A stretch of DNA of 64,000 nucleotides from contig OY969103.1 of the NCBI GenBank assembly GCA_963697915.1, forward strand, positions 2,418,001-2,482,000, written 5' to 3'. A program made the translations under genes and the position numbers. A model generated the notes under the pieces. The model was not told where the DNA came from and searched no databases. It saw only the letters and a program-made list of their open reading frames with translations. This stretch comes from VRUE01 sp963697915. GTDB taxonomy: Bacteria > Actinomycetota > Thermoleophilia > Solirubrobacterales > 70-9. This document shows, piece by piece, positions 17,509 through 25,465 of this stretch; within the stretch, counting starts at the first letter, position 1, and each line of letters begins with the position of its first letter.

Positions 17509-17776
17509 GTTGGGACCTCCTCTTCAGGTCTCGGCCAGGCCCCGGGGTGTCGCAAGCGCCGCCGGGGCCGCCTTGTTTCGTCTGCGGATTCCACGCTAGG
17601 CCCGTACCCGGACGTCGAAGGGGCCTAGATACCTCCCGTTGCCAACTTTTTCCACTTTTTTGACACTTTGGTCACGCCCTTGTTGCCACCTCAATACTTC
17701 AAGGTGCTTGACCATTGAGTTTCCAGCATAGGCCCCCGGGGCTCGGCGGTCAACGTCGCATGGCACACTCAGGTCG

Positions 17777-20017
17777 ATGAGGGCCGACAAGCCAAGCTAC
17801 GACGCCGCCGCGACCGAGTCGGCGCGCCAGTCCGCCTGGGCCGCGCGGGCTGCCTTCGAGACGCCCGTACCGGCCTCCGGGCAGGCGGCGGTCTACATCA
17901 AGCCGTCCAGCCCGTTCACCTCCGGCAACCTCCACATGGGCCACGTCCGCGACTACTCGATCGGCGACGCCTACGCGCGCTTCCGCCGCGCCCGGGGCGA
18001 CGCCGTCCTCTTCGGCTTCGGCTTCGACGCCTTCGGCCTGCCGGCCGAGATGGCGGCGATCGAGCGCGGCGTGCGGCCCGCCGACTGGGTCGAGCGCTGC
18101 GGCGAGCGGATGCTCGGCCAGATGCGCCGCCTCGGCTTCTCCTTCGACTACGAGCGCGCCTTCTACAGCTCCGACGAGAACCAGTACCGCTGGTCGCAGT
18201 GGCTCTTCCTGACCCTGCTCGAGGCCGGCCTCGTCTACCGCGACAACGCCACCGTCGACTGGTGCGACACCTGTCAGACGACGCTGGCCGCGCTCCAGGT
18301 CGAGGACGGGCGCTGCTGGCGCTGTCACGAGCGGGTGCGGCTGATCCGCCGCCCGACTTGGTTCCTGCGCCTCTCTCCCTACCTGGAGGAGAACGACCGC
18401 AACCTCGGGCGGCTGGAGGCGGGCGGCCGCTGGGACGAGCTCTCGCTGAAAACCCAGCGCTACATCCTCGGCCGCAGCGACGGGGCCGAGACCGACCTCA
18501 CCGGGCCCGGTGGTGAGCCGCTGACGGTCTTCACGCCGCACCCCGGGGCGGCCGGGGAGGCCAGCTTCGTGCTCGCCTCCCCGCGCCACCCCGAGGTCGA
18601 GCGCTGGGCGGCGGAGGCCGGCATCGGCGAGCAGCTAGACGAGCTGCGCTCGGGTGGCTGGGAGCGCAGCGCCCGCGACGCCGCGGCGGTGCCGGTGATC
18701 GACACCGGCGCCTCGGCCGTCACCCCCGGCGGCGCTGAGCTGCCGCTCTTCGTCTCGCCGATCGTCGACGCCCGCTACGGGCCGACCGCGGCACTCGGCA
18801 TCCCCGCGGTCGACGAGGCCGACGCGGCGATCGCGGCGCGTCTGCCGCGGGTCGCCGACGGGGTCGCTGCCGGACCGCTGGAGACGCGGACGGCAACCCG
18901 CTACCGCGCCTACGACTTCTCGATCTCCCGCCAGCGCTACTGGGGCACGCCGATCCCGGTCATCCACTGCCCCGATTGCGGCGTCGTCCCGGTCCCGTTC
19001 GAGGACCTGCCGGCGCGCCTGCCGCGCGACGTCGAGCCCAGCGGCGAGGGCAACCCGCTGGCCGAGCGCCCCGACTTCCTCGACGTCCCCTGCCCGCGCT
19101 GCGGAGGCCCCGCCCAGCGCGAGACCGACACGCTCGACTGCCACTTCGACGCGCTCTGGCTCTGGGTGCCGTCCGCCGTGCCGCCGGCCGACCGCGACGA
19201 GCAGATGTTCACCCACCCCGACCTGCGCCGCTGGCTGCCCTCGGAGCGCCTCGTCGCCGGCAACGACAGCGGCGGCTTCGTCTTCGACCAGCGGGTCGTT
19301 ACCAAGGCGCTGCGCGACATCGGTCCCTTCTCCTTCCTCGCCGACGGCGAGCCCTTCGCCGGCTGCCTCTTCCACGAGATGGTGATCGCCGACGGCCGCA
19401 AGATGAGCAAGCACCTCGGCAACGTCGTCGACCCCGACGAGCTGGTCGCCGCCCACGGCGCCGACACCGTGCGGCTCGCCGTCCTCTACGCGGCCGGCCC
19501 GGCCAAGACGCTCAACTGGAACGACGGCGCGATGCGCTTCGCCTCCCGCTTCCTGACCGGGCTCTGGGACTACACCCACGACCGCATCGCCGCCGCGGCC
19601 GAGGCGCCGGTCGACGCCGAGGCCGCCGCCGACACCGCCTTCATGCGTGAGCGGCTGGCGAAATGGTGCGAGAACGGGGTGGCGCGGATCACCGCCGACC
19701 TCGAGGAGCTGCAGATGCACAAGGCGGTGCGCAACGTCACCCGCCTGCTGGAGCGGATCCGCGACTACGAGAAGCGGGTCGTCCAGCGCCGCGGTCAGCT
19801 CGACAAAGCCGACCTCGATTCGCTGCTCGAGGCGCTGGCACTGCTCGCCCGGGTGCTGGCCCCGTTCGCGCCCCACATCGCCGAGCAGCTGCTGATCTCA
19901 CTTGGCGAGGAGGACGGGCCCGGCCTCCCCGGGACCTGGCCCGCCGCGGGTGAGATGTACGATTCAGGCGCTGCGGGCGAGGGTCCCGAGCGACCTGCCG
20001 CCATTGCCCAGGATTAA
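17777..20017 (+). CDS. Leucyl-tRNA synthetase-like class I synthetase with eroded editing domain
   Basis: A 746-residue class I synthetase closest in layout to LeuRS. It has HMGH (residues 53-56), a Cys4 zinc module (DWCDTC...CWRCHE), and KMSKHLGN (about 542), plus the anticodon-binding helical domain. Full LeuRS is usually 800-870 residues, so the C-terminal extension is shortened. In the CP1 editing region the family's TTRPDT threonine-rich loop reads FTPHPGAAGEASFV, and the AVPAHD motif reads GIPAVDEAD, so post-transfer editing is probably lost. It could be the main LeuRS of this lineage or a paralogue with a changed role; the rest of the genome would decide. Confidence 0.75.
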   Translation: MRADKPSYDAAATESARQSAWAARAAFETPVPASGQAAVYIKPSSPFTSGNLHMGHVRDYSIGDAYARFRRARGDAVLFGFGFDAFGLPAEMAAIERGVRPADWVERCGERMLGQMRRLGFSFDYERAFYSSDENQYRWSQWLFLTLLEAGLVYRDNATVDWCDTCQTTLAALQVEDGRCWRCHERVRLIRRPTWFLRLSPYLEENDRNLGRLEAGGRWDELSLKTQRYILGRSDGAETDLTGPGGEPLTVFTPHPGAAGEASFVLASPRHPEVERWAAEAGIGEQLDELRSGGWERSARDAAAVPVIDTGASAVTPGGAELPLFVSPIVDARYGPTAALGIPAVDEADAAIAARLPRVADGVAAGPLETRTATRYRAYDFSISRQRYWGTPIPVIHCPDCGVVPVPFEDLPARLPRDVEPSGEGNPLAERPDFLDVPCPRCGGPAQRETDTLDCHFDALWLWVPSAVPPADRDEQMFTHPDLRRWLPSERLVAGNDSGGFVFDQRVVTKALRDIGPFSFLADGEPFAGCLFHEMVIADGRKMSKHLGNVVDPDELVAAHGADTVRLAVLYAAGPAKTLNWNDGAMRFASRFLTGLWDYTHDRIAAAAEAPVDAEAAADTAFMRERLAKWCENGVARITADLEELQMHKAVRNVTRLLERIRDYEKRVVQRRGQLDKADLDSLLEALALLARVLAPFAPHIAEQLLISLGEEDGPGLPGTWPAAGEMYDSGAAGEGPERPAAIAQD

Positions 20018-20046
20018 TTGATCGATATGTCACCATCTGCTATACA
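20018..20046 (+). promoter_or_regulatory. Sigma70-type promoter TTGATC-N17-TATACA
   Basis: TTGATC (20018-20023) and TATACA (20041-20046) are separated by exactly 17 bases, the best -35/-10 pair seen in the window. The expected transcript start near 20053 would be about 6 bases before a small reading frame and about 86 bases before threonine synthase. Confidence 0.6.
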
Positions 20047-20058
20047 ACGCCGCCAGTG

Positions 20059-20142
20059 ATGAAACGGGTGCTCTGGAACAAGCGACGCAAGCGCTTCGCC
20101 AAGGCGGGCGGTCTGCCCTCGTGGGGTGACGAGGGGCGATGA
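20059..20142 (+). CDS. Possible 27-residue basic leader peptide upstream of thrC
   Basis: ATG at 20059 opens a 27-residue frame (MKRVLWNKRRKRF...SWGDEGR) whose stop overlaps the ATG of threonine synthase (ATGA). It lies just downstream of a strong promoter. The peptide is very basic and contains no Thr or Ile, so it is not a classical threonine attenuator. It may couple translation of thrC or may be chance. Confidence 0.35.
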   Translation: MKRVLWNKRRKRFAKAGGLPSWGDEGR

Positions 20143-21431
20143 GCCTCTCGGCCGACCAGCGCACCCGCTCCTGTGCGACGGAGCTGGTCTGCCATGACTG
20201 CGGGATTCGACTTCCCCTTCTCGACACGACCTTCAGGTGTCTTGGCTGCGGCCAGACCCTCGACATCGATTACGACTACGAGCTCGCTCGCGAGCGCGTT
20301 GCCGAGCGCCCGATCGCTGACCGCGAGCTCAACATCTGGCGCTTCGAGGAGCTGCTGCCGATCGTCGACGCGAAGGCGAAGGGAAGGGTCGGGCGCTACA
20401 GCGGACGCACGCCGCTGATCCACGCCGACCGACTTGGCGCCGAGCTCGGCCTGCGCAAGCTCTACCTCAAGGACGACAGCACCCAGCGCCCCAGCCTCTC
20501 CTACAAGGACCGCGTCGTCTCGATGGCGGTCGCCCGCCTGTTGGAGCTGGGCAAGGAGGAGATCGGCTGCGTCTCGACCGGCAACGTCGGCACCGCGGTG
20601 GCCTCGCTGGCCGCCAAGGCCGGGGTCGCGGCCTACGTCTTCTACCCGAGCAACATGGAGCGCGGCAAGGCGCGCGCTTGCCGGGCGCTGGGCGCGGCCG
20701 TGATCCAGCTCGACGGCAACTACGACGAAGCCAACCGCGCCTGCCGCGAGCTCGCCCTGGCCACCGGCGTCCAGTTCACCAACATCACCCTGCGCCCGTT
20801 CTACGCCGAGGGGGCGAAGACGGCGGCCTTCGAGGTGGTCGAGCAGCTCGATTGGGTCGCTCCCGACCACTTCGTGATCCCGGCCGCCGGCGGCACCCTC
20901 TCCTCCCGTGTCCACAAGGGCCTGGGGGAGCTGGAGACGGTCGGCCTCTCGGAGACCGCCACGACCAAGATCCACGTCGCCCAGGCGGAGGGCTGCAGCC
21001 CGATCGCCACCGCCGTGCTTGACGGCAGCGGCGAGATCGAGCCCCAGCGACCCCAGACGGCGGCCCACTCGATCGCCATCGGCGCCCCCGGTGACGGCCC
21101 GCTCGTCGTCGACGCGGTGATGTCGCGTGGCGGCTCGGCGGCGACGGCGAGCGATCCAGAGATCTTCGAGGCGATGGACCTGCTCGGCGCGACCGAGGGC
21201 ATCCTCACCGAGCCCGCCGGGGGTACCACCGTCGCCGCGACGATGAAGCTCGCCAACGAGGGCAAGCTCGGTCCCGACGACACCGTCGTCGCGATCATCA
21301 GCGGCAACGGCTACAAGACCATCGACGAGCACCCCGAGAAGCCCTGGCCGTCGATGGTCGCCCCCGAGCTCGAGGCGATGGAGAGCACCCTCGCCGAGTT
21401 CCGCCAGGCCGGCGCCGGCATCCTCGGCTGA
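20139..21431 (+). CDS. thrC: Threonine synthase
   Basis: A 430-residue PLP enzyme (fold type II) converting O-phosphohomoserine to threonine in the cytoplasm. The N-terminal zinc-ribbon-like segment (CHDCG...CLGCG, about 19-38) is typical of the archaeal/actinobacterial class. The PLP lysine is in SLSYKDR, the phosphate loop is STGNVGTA, and GGT appears in AGGTLSS. ATG 20139 overlaps the stop of the short upstream frame. The other threonine genes (hom, thrB) are not in the window. Confidence 0.88.
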   Translation: MSLSADQRTRSCATELVCHDCGIRLPLLDTTFRCLGCGQTLDIDYDYELARERVAERPIADRELNIWRFEELLPIVDAKAKGRVGRYSGRTPLIHADRLGAELGLRKLYLKDDSTQRPSLSYKDRVVSMAVARLLELGKEEIGCVSTGNVGTAVASLAAKAGVAAYVFYPSNMERGKARACRALGAAVIQLDGNYDEANRACRELALATGVQFTNITLRPFYAEGAKTAAFEVVEQLDWVAPDHFVIPAAGGTLSSRVHKGLGELETVGLSETATTKIHVAQAEGCSPIATAVLDGSGEIEPQRPQTAAHSIAIGAPGDGPLVVDAVMSRGGSAATASDPEIFEAMDLLGATEGILTEPAGGTTVAATMKLANEGKLGPDDTVVAIISGNGYKTIDEHPEKPWPSMVAPELEAMESTLAEFRQAGAGILG

Positions 21432-21438
21432 GCTCGGA

Positions 21439-21855
21439 TCAGCTGAGCAGCTGGACCGTGACCGTGCGCTCGCGCGGCCGGTCGTCGAAGTCGATCAGGA
21501 CCACCTGCTGCCAGGTGCCGAGAGCGAGCCGGCCACCGACGACCGGCACCGCCTCCGAGGGCCCGACCAGCGTCGCCCGCTGATGCGCGTGTGAGTTGGT
21601 GTCGTGGTTGAGCCGGTTGTGCTCGTAGTCGCCGCGGGTCGGAATCAGCCGCTCGAGCATCTCCCGCAGGTCGTGGACCCCGCCCGGCTCGAACTCCATC
21701 GTCGCGATCGCCGCCGTCGACCCCCGCACGAAGACCAGCGCCTGCCCCTCCTCCGTCCCCGCCTCGGCAACCACCCGCGCGACCTCCCCGGTGACGTCGA
21801 TCACGTCCCCGTCGCCCCGGGTCGAGAACCGCAGCTCGGACGTGTGGACAGTCAT
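21439..21855 (-). CDS. yjbQ: YjbQ family protein (UPF0047)
   Basis: A 138-residue protein of the YjbQ/UPF0047 family, small trimeric beta-sandwich proteins with reported weak thiamine-phosphate-synthase-like activity. It shows the family's STAAIATMEFEPG strand, the HNRLNHDTNSHAHQRA histidine-rich active-site segment, and GTWQQVVLIDFDDRPRERTV near the end. It is convergent with thrC, 7 bases apart. It is the last chromosomal gene before the restriction-modification locus. Confidence 0.9.
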   Translation of the reverse strand: MTVHTSELRFSTRGDGDVIDVTGEVARVVAEAGTEEGQALVFVRGSTAAIATMEFEPGGVHDLREMLERLIPTRGDYEHNRLNHDTNSHAHQRATLVGPSEAVPVVGGRLALGTWQQVVLIDFDDRPRERTVTVQLLS

Positions 21856-21920
21856 CTGCTCAGATGATGGCAGCGGGGCTAGTGCGGGGATCCTCTGTAA
21901 AGAGGGGGCGGAGGAGGACG

Positions 21921-22643
21921 CTACTCGTCTGCGATCAAACCCGGCGATTCAAACTGATCGGCATCGAGATGGAGGATCCTCAGCTCTGCCGCCATTTTTT
22001 TAAGATTTCTGACGTATCGCGGATGCTCATAGATCGCGTTGTCGTGTAGCTTCGCGGTGCCCGACTTCAAGATCGAGGCCGTTGGCGTCCGCCTGCTCGC
22101 TCCGACCCGGCCAGAAAAGCTCCAGTCCTCCTCGTCGAGCAGGGCGCACATCACCTTCAAGATCTCACTTGGGCGCCTCTCCGCAACCGGTTCAGTCAAG
22201 ACGTCGACCGAGTACTGGACAACCAAGATCCAGGAGCGCTCCGGGTTGTGGCCTTGCCAGCTACTCGACTGGATTGAAGTCTTTACCTCAATTCCTTCAT
22301 CTGCTCTCAGAATGGCATTGCCTGGATATAGGTCTCGTGGGATCAGGTCCGGATGTCCTCCAATCTTCTCGTTGCGAGCGAGAGACTTGGAGTTGGCTCC
22401 GATGCGCTTCACGGCGAGCTCGGAGATAAAGCCCGACAGGCTATTTCCGAGAATGATCTCCTCGAGACGGTCGTAGCCTCGAGAGACGAGGAAGGAGTTC
22501 ATGTCGTGGAGAAAGTCGTAGATCTGATCCAGCGCATCGCGCACCTCGGAAAGCTGGAGGCCGTAGGGGAGGACGACGTTGACGTTGAAACCCTCCTCGT
22601 AGAGGGTCGGACGAGATACGTGTCGGGACGCCGGAGCGGCCAT
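21921..22643 (-). CDS. Type II restriction endonuclease-like protein
   Basis: A 240-residue protein, divergent from a cytosine methyltransferase. About residues 95-135 show a PD-(D/E)XK-like active site: HPDLIP supplies the Asp, and GIEVKTS supplies the Glu and Lys, followed by SWQGHN and a hydrophobic strand (WILVVQYSVD). This gene order (nuclease, methylase, Vsr) is standard for a type II system. The cut site cannot be predicted. The N-terminus is uncertain; ATG 22643 is used. Base composition is clearly lower in GC than the flanking chromosome. Confidence 0.7.
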   Translation of the reverse strand: MAAPASRHVSRPTLYEEGFNVNVVLPYGLQLSEVRDALDQIYDFLHDMNSFLVSRGYDRLEEIILGNSLSGFISELAVKRIGANSKSLARNEKIGGHPDLIPRDLYPGNAILRADEGIEVKTSIQSSSWQGHNPERSWILVVQYSVDVLTEPVAERRPSEILKVMCALLDEEDWSFSGRVGASRRTPTASILKSGTAKLHDNAIYEHPRYVRNLKKMAAELRILHLDADQFESPGLIADE

Positions 22644-22726
22644 AGTCCGGTGCTTCGCCTCGCGTCCTCCCGGTCCTCCACCACGCCCCCGAGCGCGTCG
22701 TAGTCAGGCGATAGGTTGATAGGCGT

Positions 22727-23833
22727 ATGACCCCAACGTTCATTGATCTGTTTGGCGGCGCGGGGGGGCTCACGCTTGGGCTTGCTAGCGCTGGTTGGCG
22801 ACCGCTGCTGTCGGTCGAGCATTGGTCGGACGCGGTGGAGACCCATCGCTTGAACTTCCCGGAGCACGCCATCGTCGATGACGACATCAGACTTGTGAGC
22901 ACGAAACGGCTGCTCCCCTTCTTGGAGGACCGACCTGATTGGGTTGTGGGTGGCCCACCGTGCCAGGGGTTCTCAACGGTAGGCAAGCGCAAGCGGAACG
23001 ATCAGCGAAATTTTCTGATGTACGAGTTTCGGCGGCTCGTCGAGATGCTCGAGCCTCGAGGTTTCCTTATCGAGAATGTCTTGGGGCTCCGAGACATGTC
23101 ATGGCAAGGACAGATATCCGGACTTTTCGAAGAGCTCGGTTATGCGGTTAGTTTTCACGTACTCCGCGCCGCCGACTACGGCGTGCCCCAGCTGCGACGC
23201 CGCGTCATTTTCGCCGGACACCTGGACTACGGACATTTCAAGGGCGTCGAGCCGACTCACCCCGAGGACAGTTGGGTGACCGTCGAAGATGCGATCGGAG
23301 ACTTGCCTGAGTTGGAGCCTGGCGGTCAGGCGACCATGTATGACCGCGAGCCTTTCACGGACTTTCAACGTGAGGCGCGGCGTGGATCGGGTTCGCTGCA
23401 GGGCCATCGGATAAGCCGCCATCCCGCGTATCTCGTTGAGGCGATCTCGTACATCCCCGATGGCGGAAACCGGCGCAGCATCCCGGATCGCCTTCAACCT
23501 TCTTCGGGATTTCACAACACCTATTCGCGGCTCTGCAGCAAGGCGCCCGCTGTTGCTGTCACTCAAAACATGGGGAAACCATCGGGCACCAGGTGCATAC
23601 ACCCATTCCAGAATCGTGGACTGTCGGCACGTGAGGGCGCTCGCCTTCAGACCTTTCCAGATCGCTTTCACTTCACCGGGGGGCAGACCTCACAGCGCAT
23701 CCAAATTGCCAACGCCGTGCCTCCAGTTCTTGGGCGGGCAATTGGCAAAGCCCTGGCAAGCCCGGGTTGCTGGACTACGGATCCAGTCGAGCGAAGAGGC
23801 GACGGGCAGACAGCCCTCGAGCTCGCCGCTTGA
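22727..23833 (+). CDS. DNA (cytosine-5-)-methyltransferase
   Basis: A 368-residue m5C methyltransferase. Motif I is DLFGGAGGLTLG, motif IV carries the catalytic Cys in GGPPCQGFS, motif VI is IENV, motif VIII is QLRRRVIFAG, and motif X is QIANAVPPVLGRAIGKAL. The variable target-recognition region lies between VIII and IX (about 190-270). It should protect sites cut by the divergent nuclease. Its last bases overlap the TTG start of the Vsr gene. It is AT-richer than the chromosome, as expected for acquired DNA. Confidence 0.93.
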   Translation: MTPTFIDLFGGAGGLTLGLASAGWRPLLSVEHWSDAVETHRLNFPEHAIVDDDIRLVSTKRLLPFLEDRPDWVVGGPPCQGFSTVGKRKRNDQRNFLMYEFRRLVEMLEPRGFLIENVLGLRDMSWQGQISGLFEELGYAVSFHVLRAADYGVPQLRRRVIFAGHLDYGHFKGVEPTHPEDSWVTVEDAIGDLPELEPGGQATMYDREPFTDFQREARRGSGSLQGHRISRHPAYLVEAISYIPDGGNRRSIPDRLQPSSGFHNTYSRLCSKAPAVAVTQNMGKPSGTRCIHPFQNRGLSAREGARLQTFPDRFHFTGGQTSQRIQIANAVPPVLGRAIGKALASPGCWTTDPVERRGDGQTALELAA

Positions 23834-24276
23834 GGCGACTTTCCTCCCTTTCCCCGGCTCCCGCTCCGTCGTCGCCGGCGGCGCGGAGGGTGATGCTTGG
23901 CAACACTGGCGAGTCTTCTCCTGAGCTTGCACTTCGCTCTGCTGTGCACCGTCGGGGTGAGCGCTTCAGGAAAAACGCATCGCCTCTCAACGGCTTAAGG
24001 TGCAAAGCAGACCTCCTGTTTTCGGGTGCGAAGGTCGCCGTGTTTCTCGACGGTTGCTTTTGGCATATGTGCCCACAACACGCGAGCATTCCTAGGGCCA
24101 ATGGGGAGTGGTGGCGCCTAAAGCTTCAAAGGAACTATGAACGGGATCGCCGAAACGATGCGGAGTTGAGCGCCGCCGGATGGACTGTCGTCCGCATCTG
24201 GGAGCACGAGGATGTTGAGGCTGCCGCCGCGCGAGTTGTCAAAGTCGTTCGTTCGTCTCGAGCCGACAGGGATTGA
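23830..24276 (+). CDS. vsr: Very short patch repair endonuclease (Vsr)
   Basis: A protein of about 148 residues that nicks 5' of T in T:G mismatches arising from deaminated 5-methylcytosine. The family blocks are clear: SSPELALRSAVHRRGERFRKN, then KADLLF, then VAVFLDGCFWHMCPQH, then NYERDRRNDAELSAAGW and VVRIWEHED. I place the start at TTG 23830, which overlaps the methylase stop (TTGA) and retains the SSPAARRVM segment typical of the family. ATG 23893 would give a truncated 127-residue form. Confidence 0.88.
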   Translation: MRRLSSLSPAPAPSSPAARRVMLGNTGESSPELALRSAVHRRGERFRKNASPLNGLRCKADLLFSGAKVAVFLDGCFWHMCPQHASIPRANGEWWRLKLQRNYERDRRNDAELSAAGWTVVRIWEHEDVEAAAARVVKVVRSSRADRD

Positions 24277-24314
24277 TGCATAGACCTCCTGCTGGGGTCT
24301 AAGCGGGCCTCGAA

Positions 24315-24359
24315 CGATGCCGGAGGAGGGACTCGAACCCCCGACACGCGGATTATGAT
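24315..24359 (-). repeat. attL: displaced tRNA-Met 3' end
   Basis: 45 bases identical to 34029-34073, covering the tRNA from the anticodon loop to the acceptor 3' end. After this point the cloverleaf cannot be completed, because the next bases are GCTGCC rather than the anticodon-stem continuation. It is therefore an attachment-site remnant, not a gene. Confidence 0.92.
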
Positions 24360-24467
24360 GCTGCCGCATCGGTTGTCGGGGTTTTCGGCTGCTAGGGCTT
24401 TTAGGCATTACAGGGCCAATGCCGGGGTTTCGGCCTCGCCCGCGTTTTCGGCTGTTTCCGGGTGCGT

Positions 24468-24487
24468 CCTTGCCACCCCCTTGCCAC
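24468..24487 (+). promoter_or_regulatory. Paired CCTTGCCAC direct repeats, left end (candidate integrase arm sites)
   Basis: CCTTGCCAC occurs at 24468-24476 and 24479-24487, spaced 11 bases start to start, about 108 bases inside attL. The same paired motif in the same orientation lies inside the right end. Such helical-turn-spaced repeats fit the arm-type binding sites of tyrosine integrases. Confidence 0.5.
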
Positions 24488-24522
24488 CTTGGCCGACTGG
24501 GCCTCTCGATACCTTCGTAGCT

Positions 24523-25434
24523 GTGTCCAACCTGAAAGCGGTTCCAGCCCCGGAGACCCCTGTGTCGCCAAGCGGCCTCGACCACTTCGACGGTCTGCTC
24601 GACAAACTCTCAGATGCCCTCGGGGATCTGCTGGATCTGTCGGGCGTACATCACGACGACATCAACGCGGGTTCGTCGGGTGTGTGGTTTGTCGGCTGGA
24701 ACCCCTCGCGATGGAATGCGCTTCCCCCCGAGGCCGCCCCAAAGGTTGGCGCGGCAAGGAAGGCGCTGCGCGAACTTCACGATCACGCGACTAGCGCGGC
24801 TCGCCACGCGCCTGATCGGGCGGAGGAATTCGCCGACCTTGAGGCGGCCTTTAAGCGTCTTATCGAGCAGCCGGACACCAACGAAGGCGCTCCGAAATCA
24901 AGCATCGAGCAGGTGCGCGCACACGCCGACTCCGTGATTGAGGATTACCGGGGCGTGGTCCAGCAATTGCCGGCGGCGCACGGTGCTGGAGAAAAGCTCC
25001 TCGTGGCTGACACGAGCGCACTTCTTGACCGCCCTAGCCTTCAGGAATGGAAGGTTGACGGAACGCCGTGGACGGTCGTCCTCGTGCCTCAGGTTTTGTC
25101 CGAGCTAGACGAGCGGAAGCGAGACCCGAGAACTCGTGAGGCAGCCCAGAAGGTCATCAATCAACTTGATGATTTCGACCGGCGCGGCGACTTGTTCGCT
25201 GGCGTCCCGCTCTCGGGCAGTCTCAACGTCCGAGAGGTGCCGTCGAGTCCCGACATGAGCAGCACGCTGTCTTGGCTTCGATCTGACGTTCCCGACGACG
25301 CGATCATCGCCGGGGCGCTTGAGTTGGTTTGGCAAGACCTGACGAGCCGAGTTGCCGTGACCGCCAGTGATCGGAACGTGAGGAATAAGGCCCGACTGGC
25401 TGGGCTGGGGACGATTCGTCCTGCTGATCTTTAG
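24523..25434 (+). CDS. PIN-domain ribonuclease-like protein
   Basis: A protein of about 303 residues. The N-terminal half (to about 160) is helical and of unknown function. The C-terminal half is a PIN nuclease domain: first acidic residue in LLVADTSALLD, a second in VLSELDERKRD, and others in VPDDAIIAGALEL and VTASDRN. GTG 24523 is chosen because frames extending upstream run through the att and arm-site DNA. It is the first cargo gene of the element. PIN domains cut RNA in toxins and in quality-control enzymes; with its large N-terminal domain this is not a simple VapC. Confidence 0.7.
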   Translation: MSNLKAVPAPETPVSPSGLDHFDGLLDKLSDALGDLLDLSGVHHDDINAGSSGVWFVGWNPSRWNALPPEAAPKVGAARKALRELHDHATSAARHAPDRAEEFADLEAAFKRLIEQPDTNEGAPKSSIEQVRAHADSVIEDYRGVVQQLPAAHGAGEKLLVADTSALLDRPSLQEWKVDGTPWTVVLVPQVLSELDERKRDPRTREAAQKVINQLDDFDRRGDLFAGVPLSGSLNVREVPSSPDMSSTLSWLRSDVPDDAIIAGALELVWQDLTSRVAVTASDRNVRNKARLAGLGTIRPADL

Positions 25435-25452
25435 ATCGGCCTCCCGCGCCGA

Positions 25453-25458
25453 TACGCT
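25453..25458 (+). promoter_or_regulatory. -10-like hexamer TACGCT, 7 nt before GTG
   Basis: TACGCT ends 7 bases before the GTG of the membrane protein at 25466, the same spacing as the chromosomal leaderless-type starts. Confidence 0.3.
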
Positions 25459-25465
25459 CGCAGCC

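Noticed and set aside
17596..17790. A 64-codon frame upstream of the synthetase gene
   Set aside because: The C-terminal part looks peptide-like, but it has no ribosome site, overlaps the divergent start at 17777 and lies in the AT-richer promoter region; another frame there also gives a short peptide.
20059..20142. Threonine-responsive attenuator peptide
   Set aside because: The peptide has no Thr or Ile codons and no competing terminator hairpins are visible before thrC.
24319..24360. A second tRNA gene at the left end of the element
   Set aside because: Only the 3' half (from the anticodon loop on) is present; the 5' half cannot be formed from neighbouring bases, so it is an attachment remnant.
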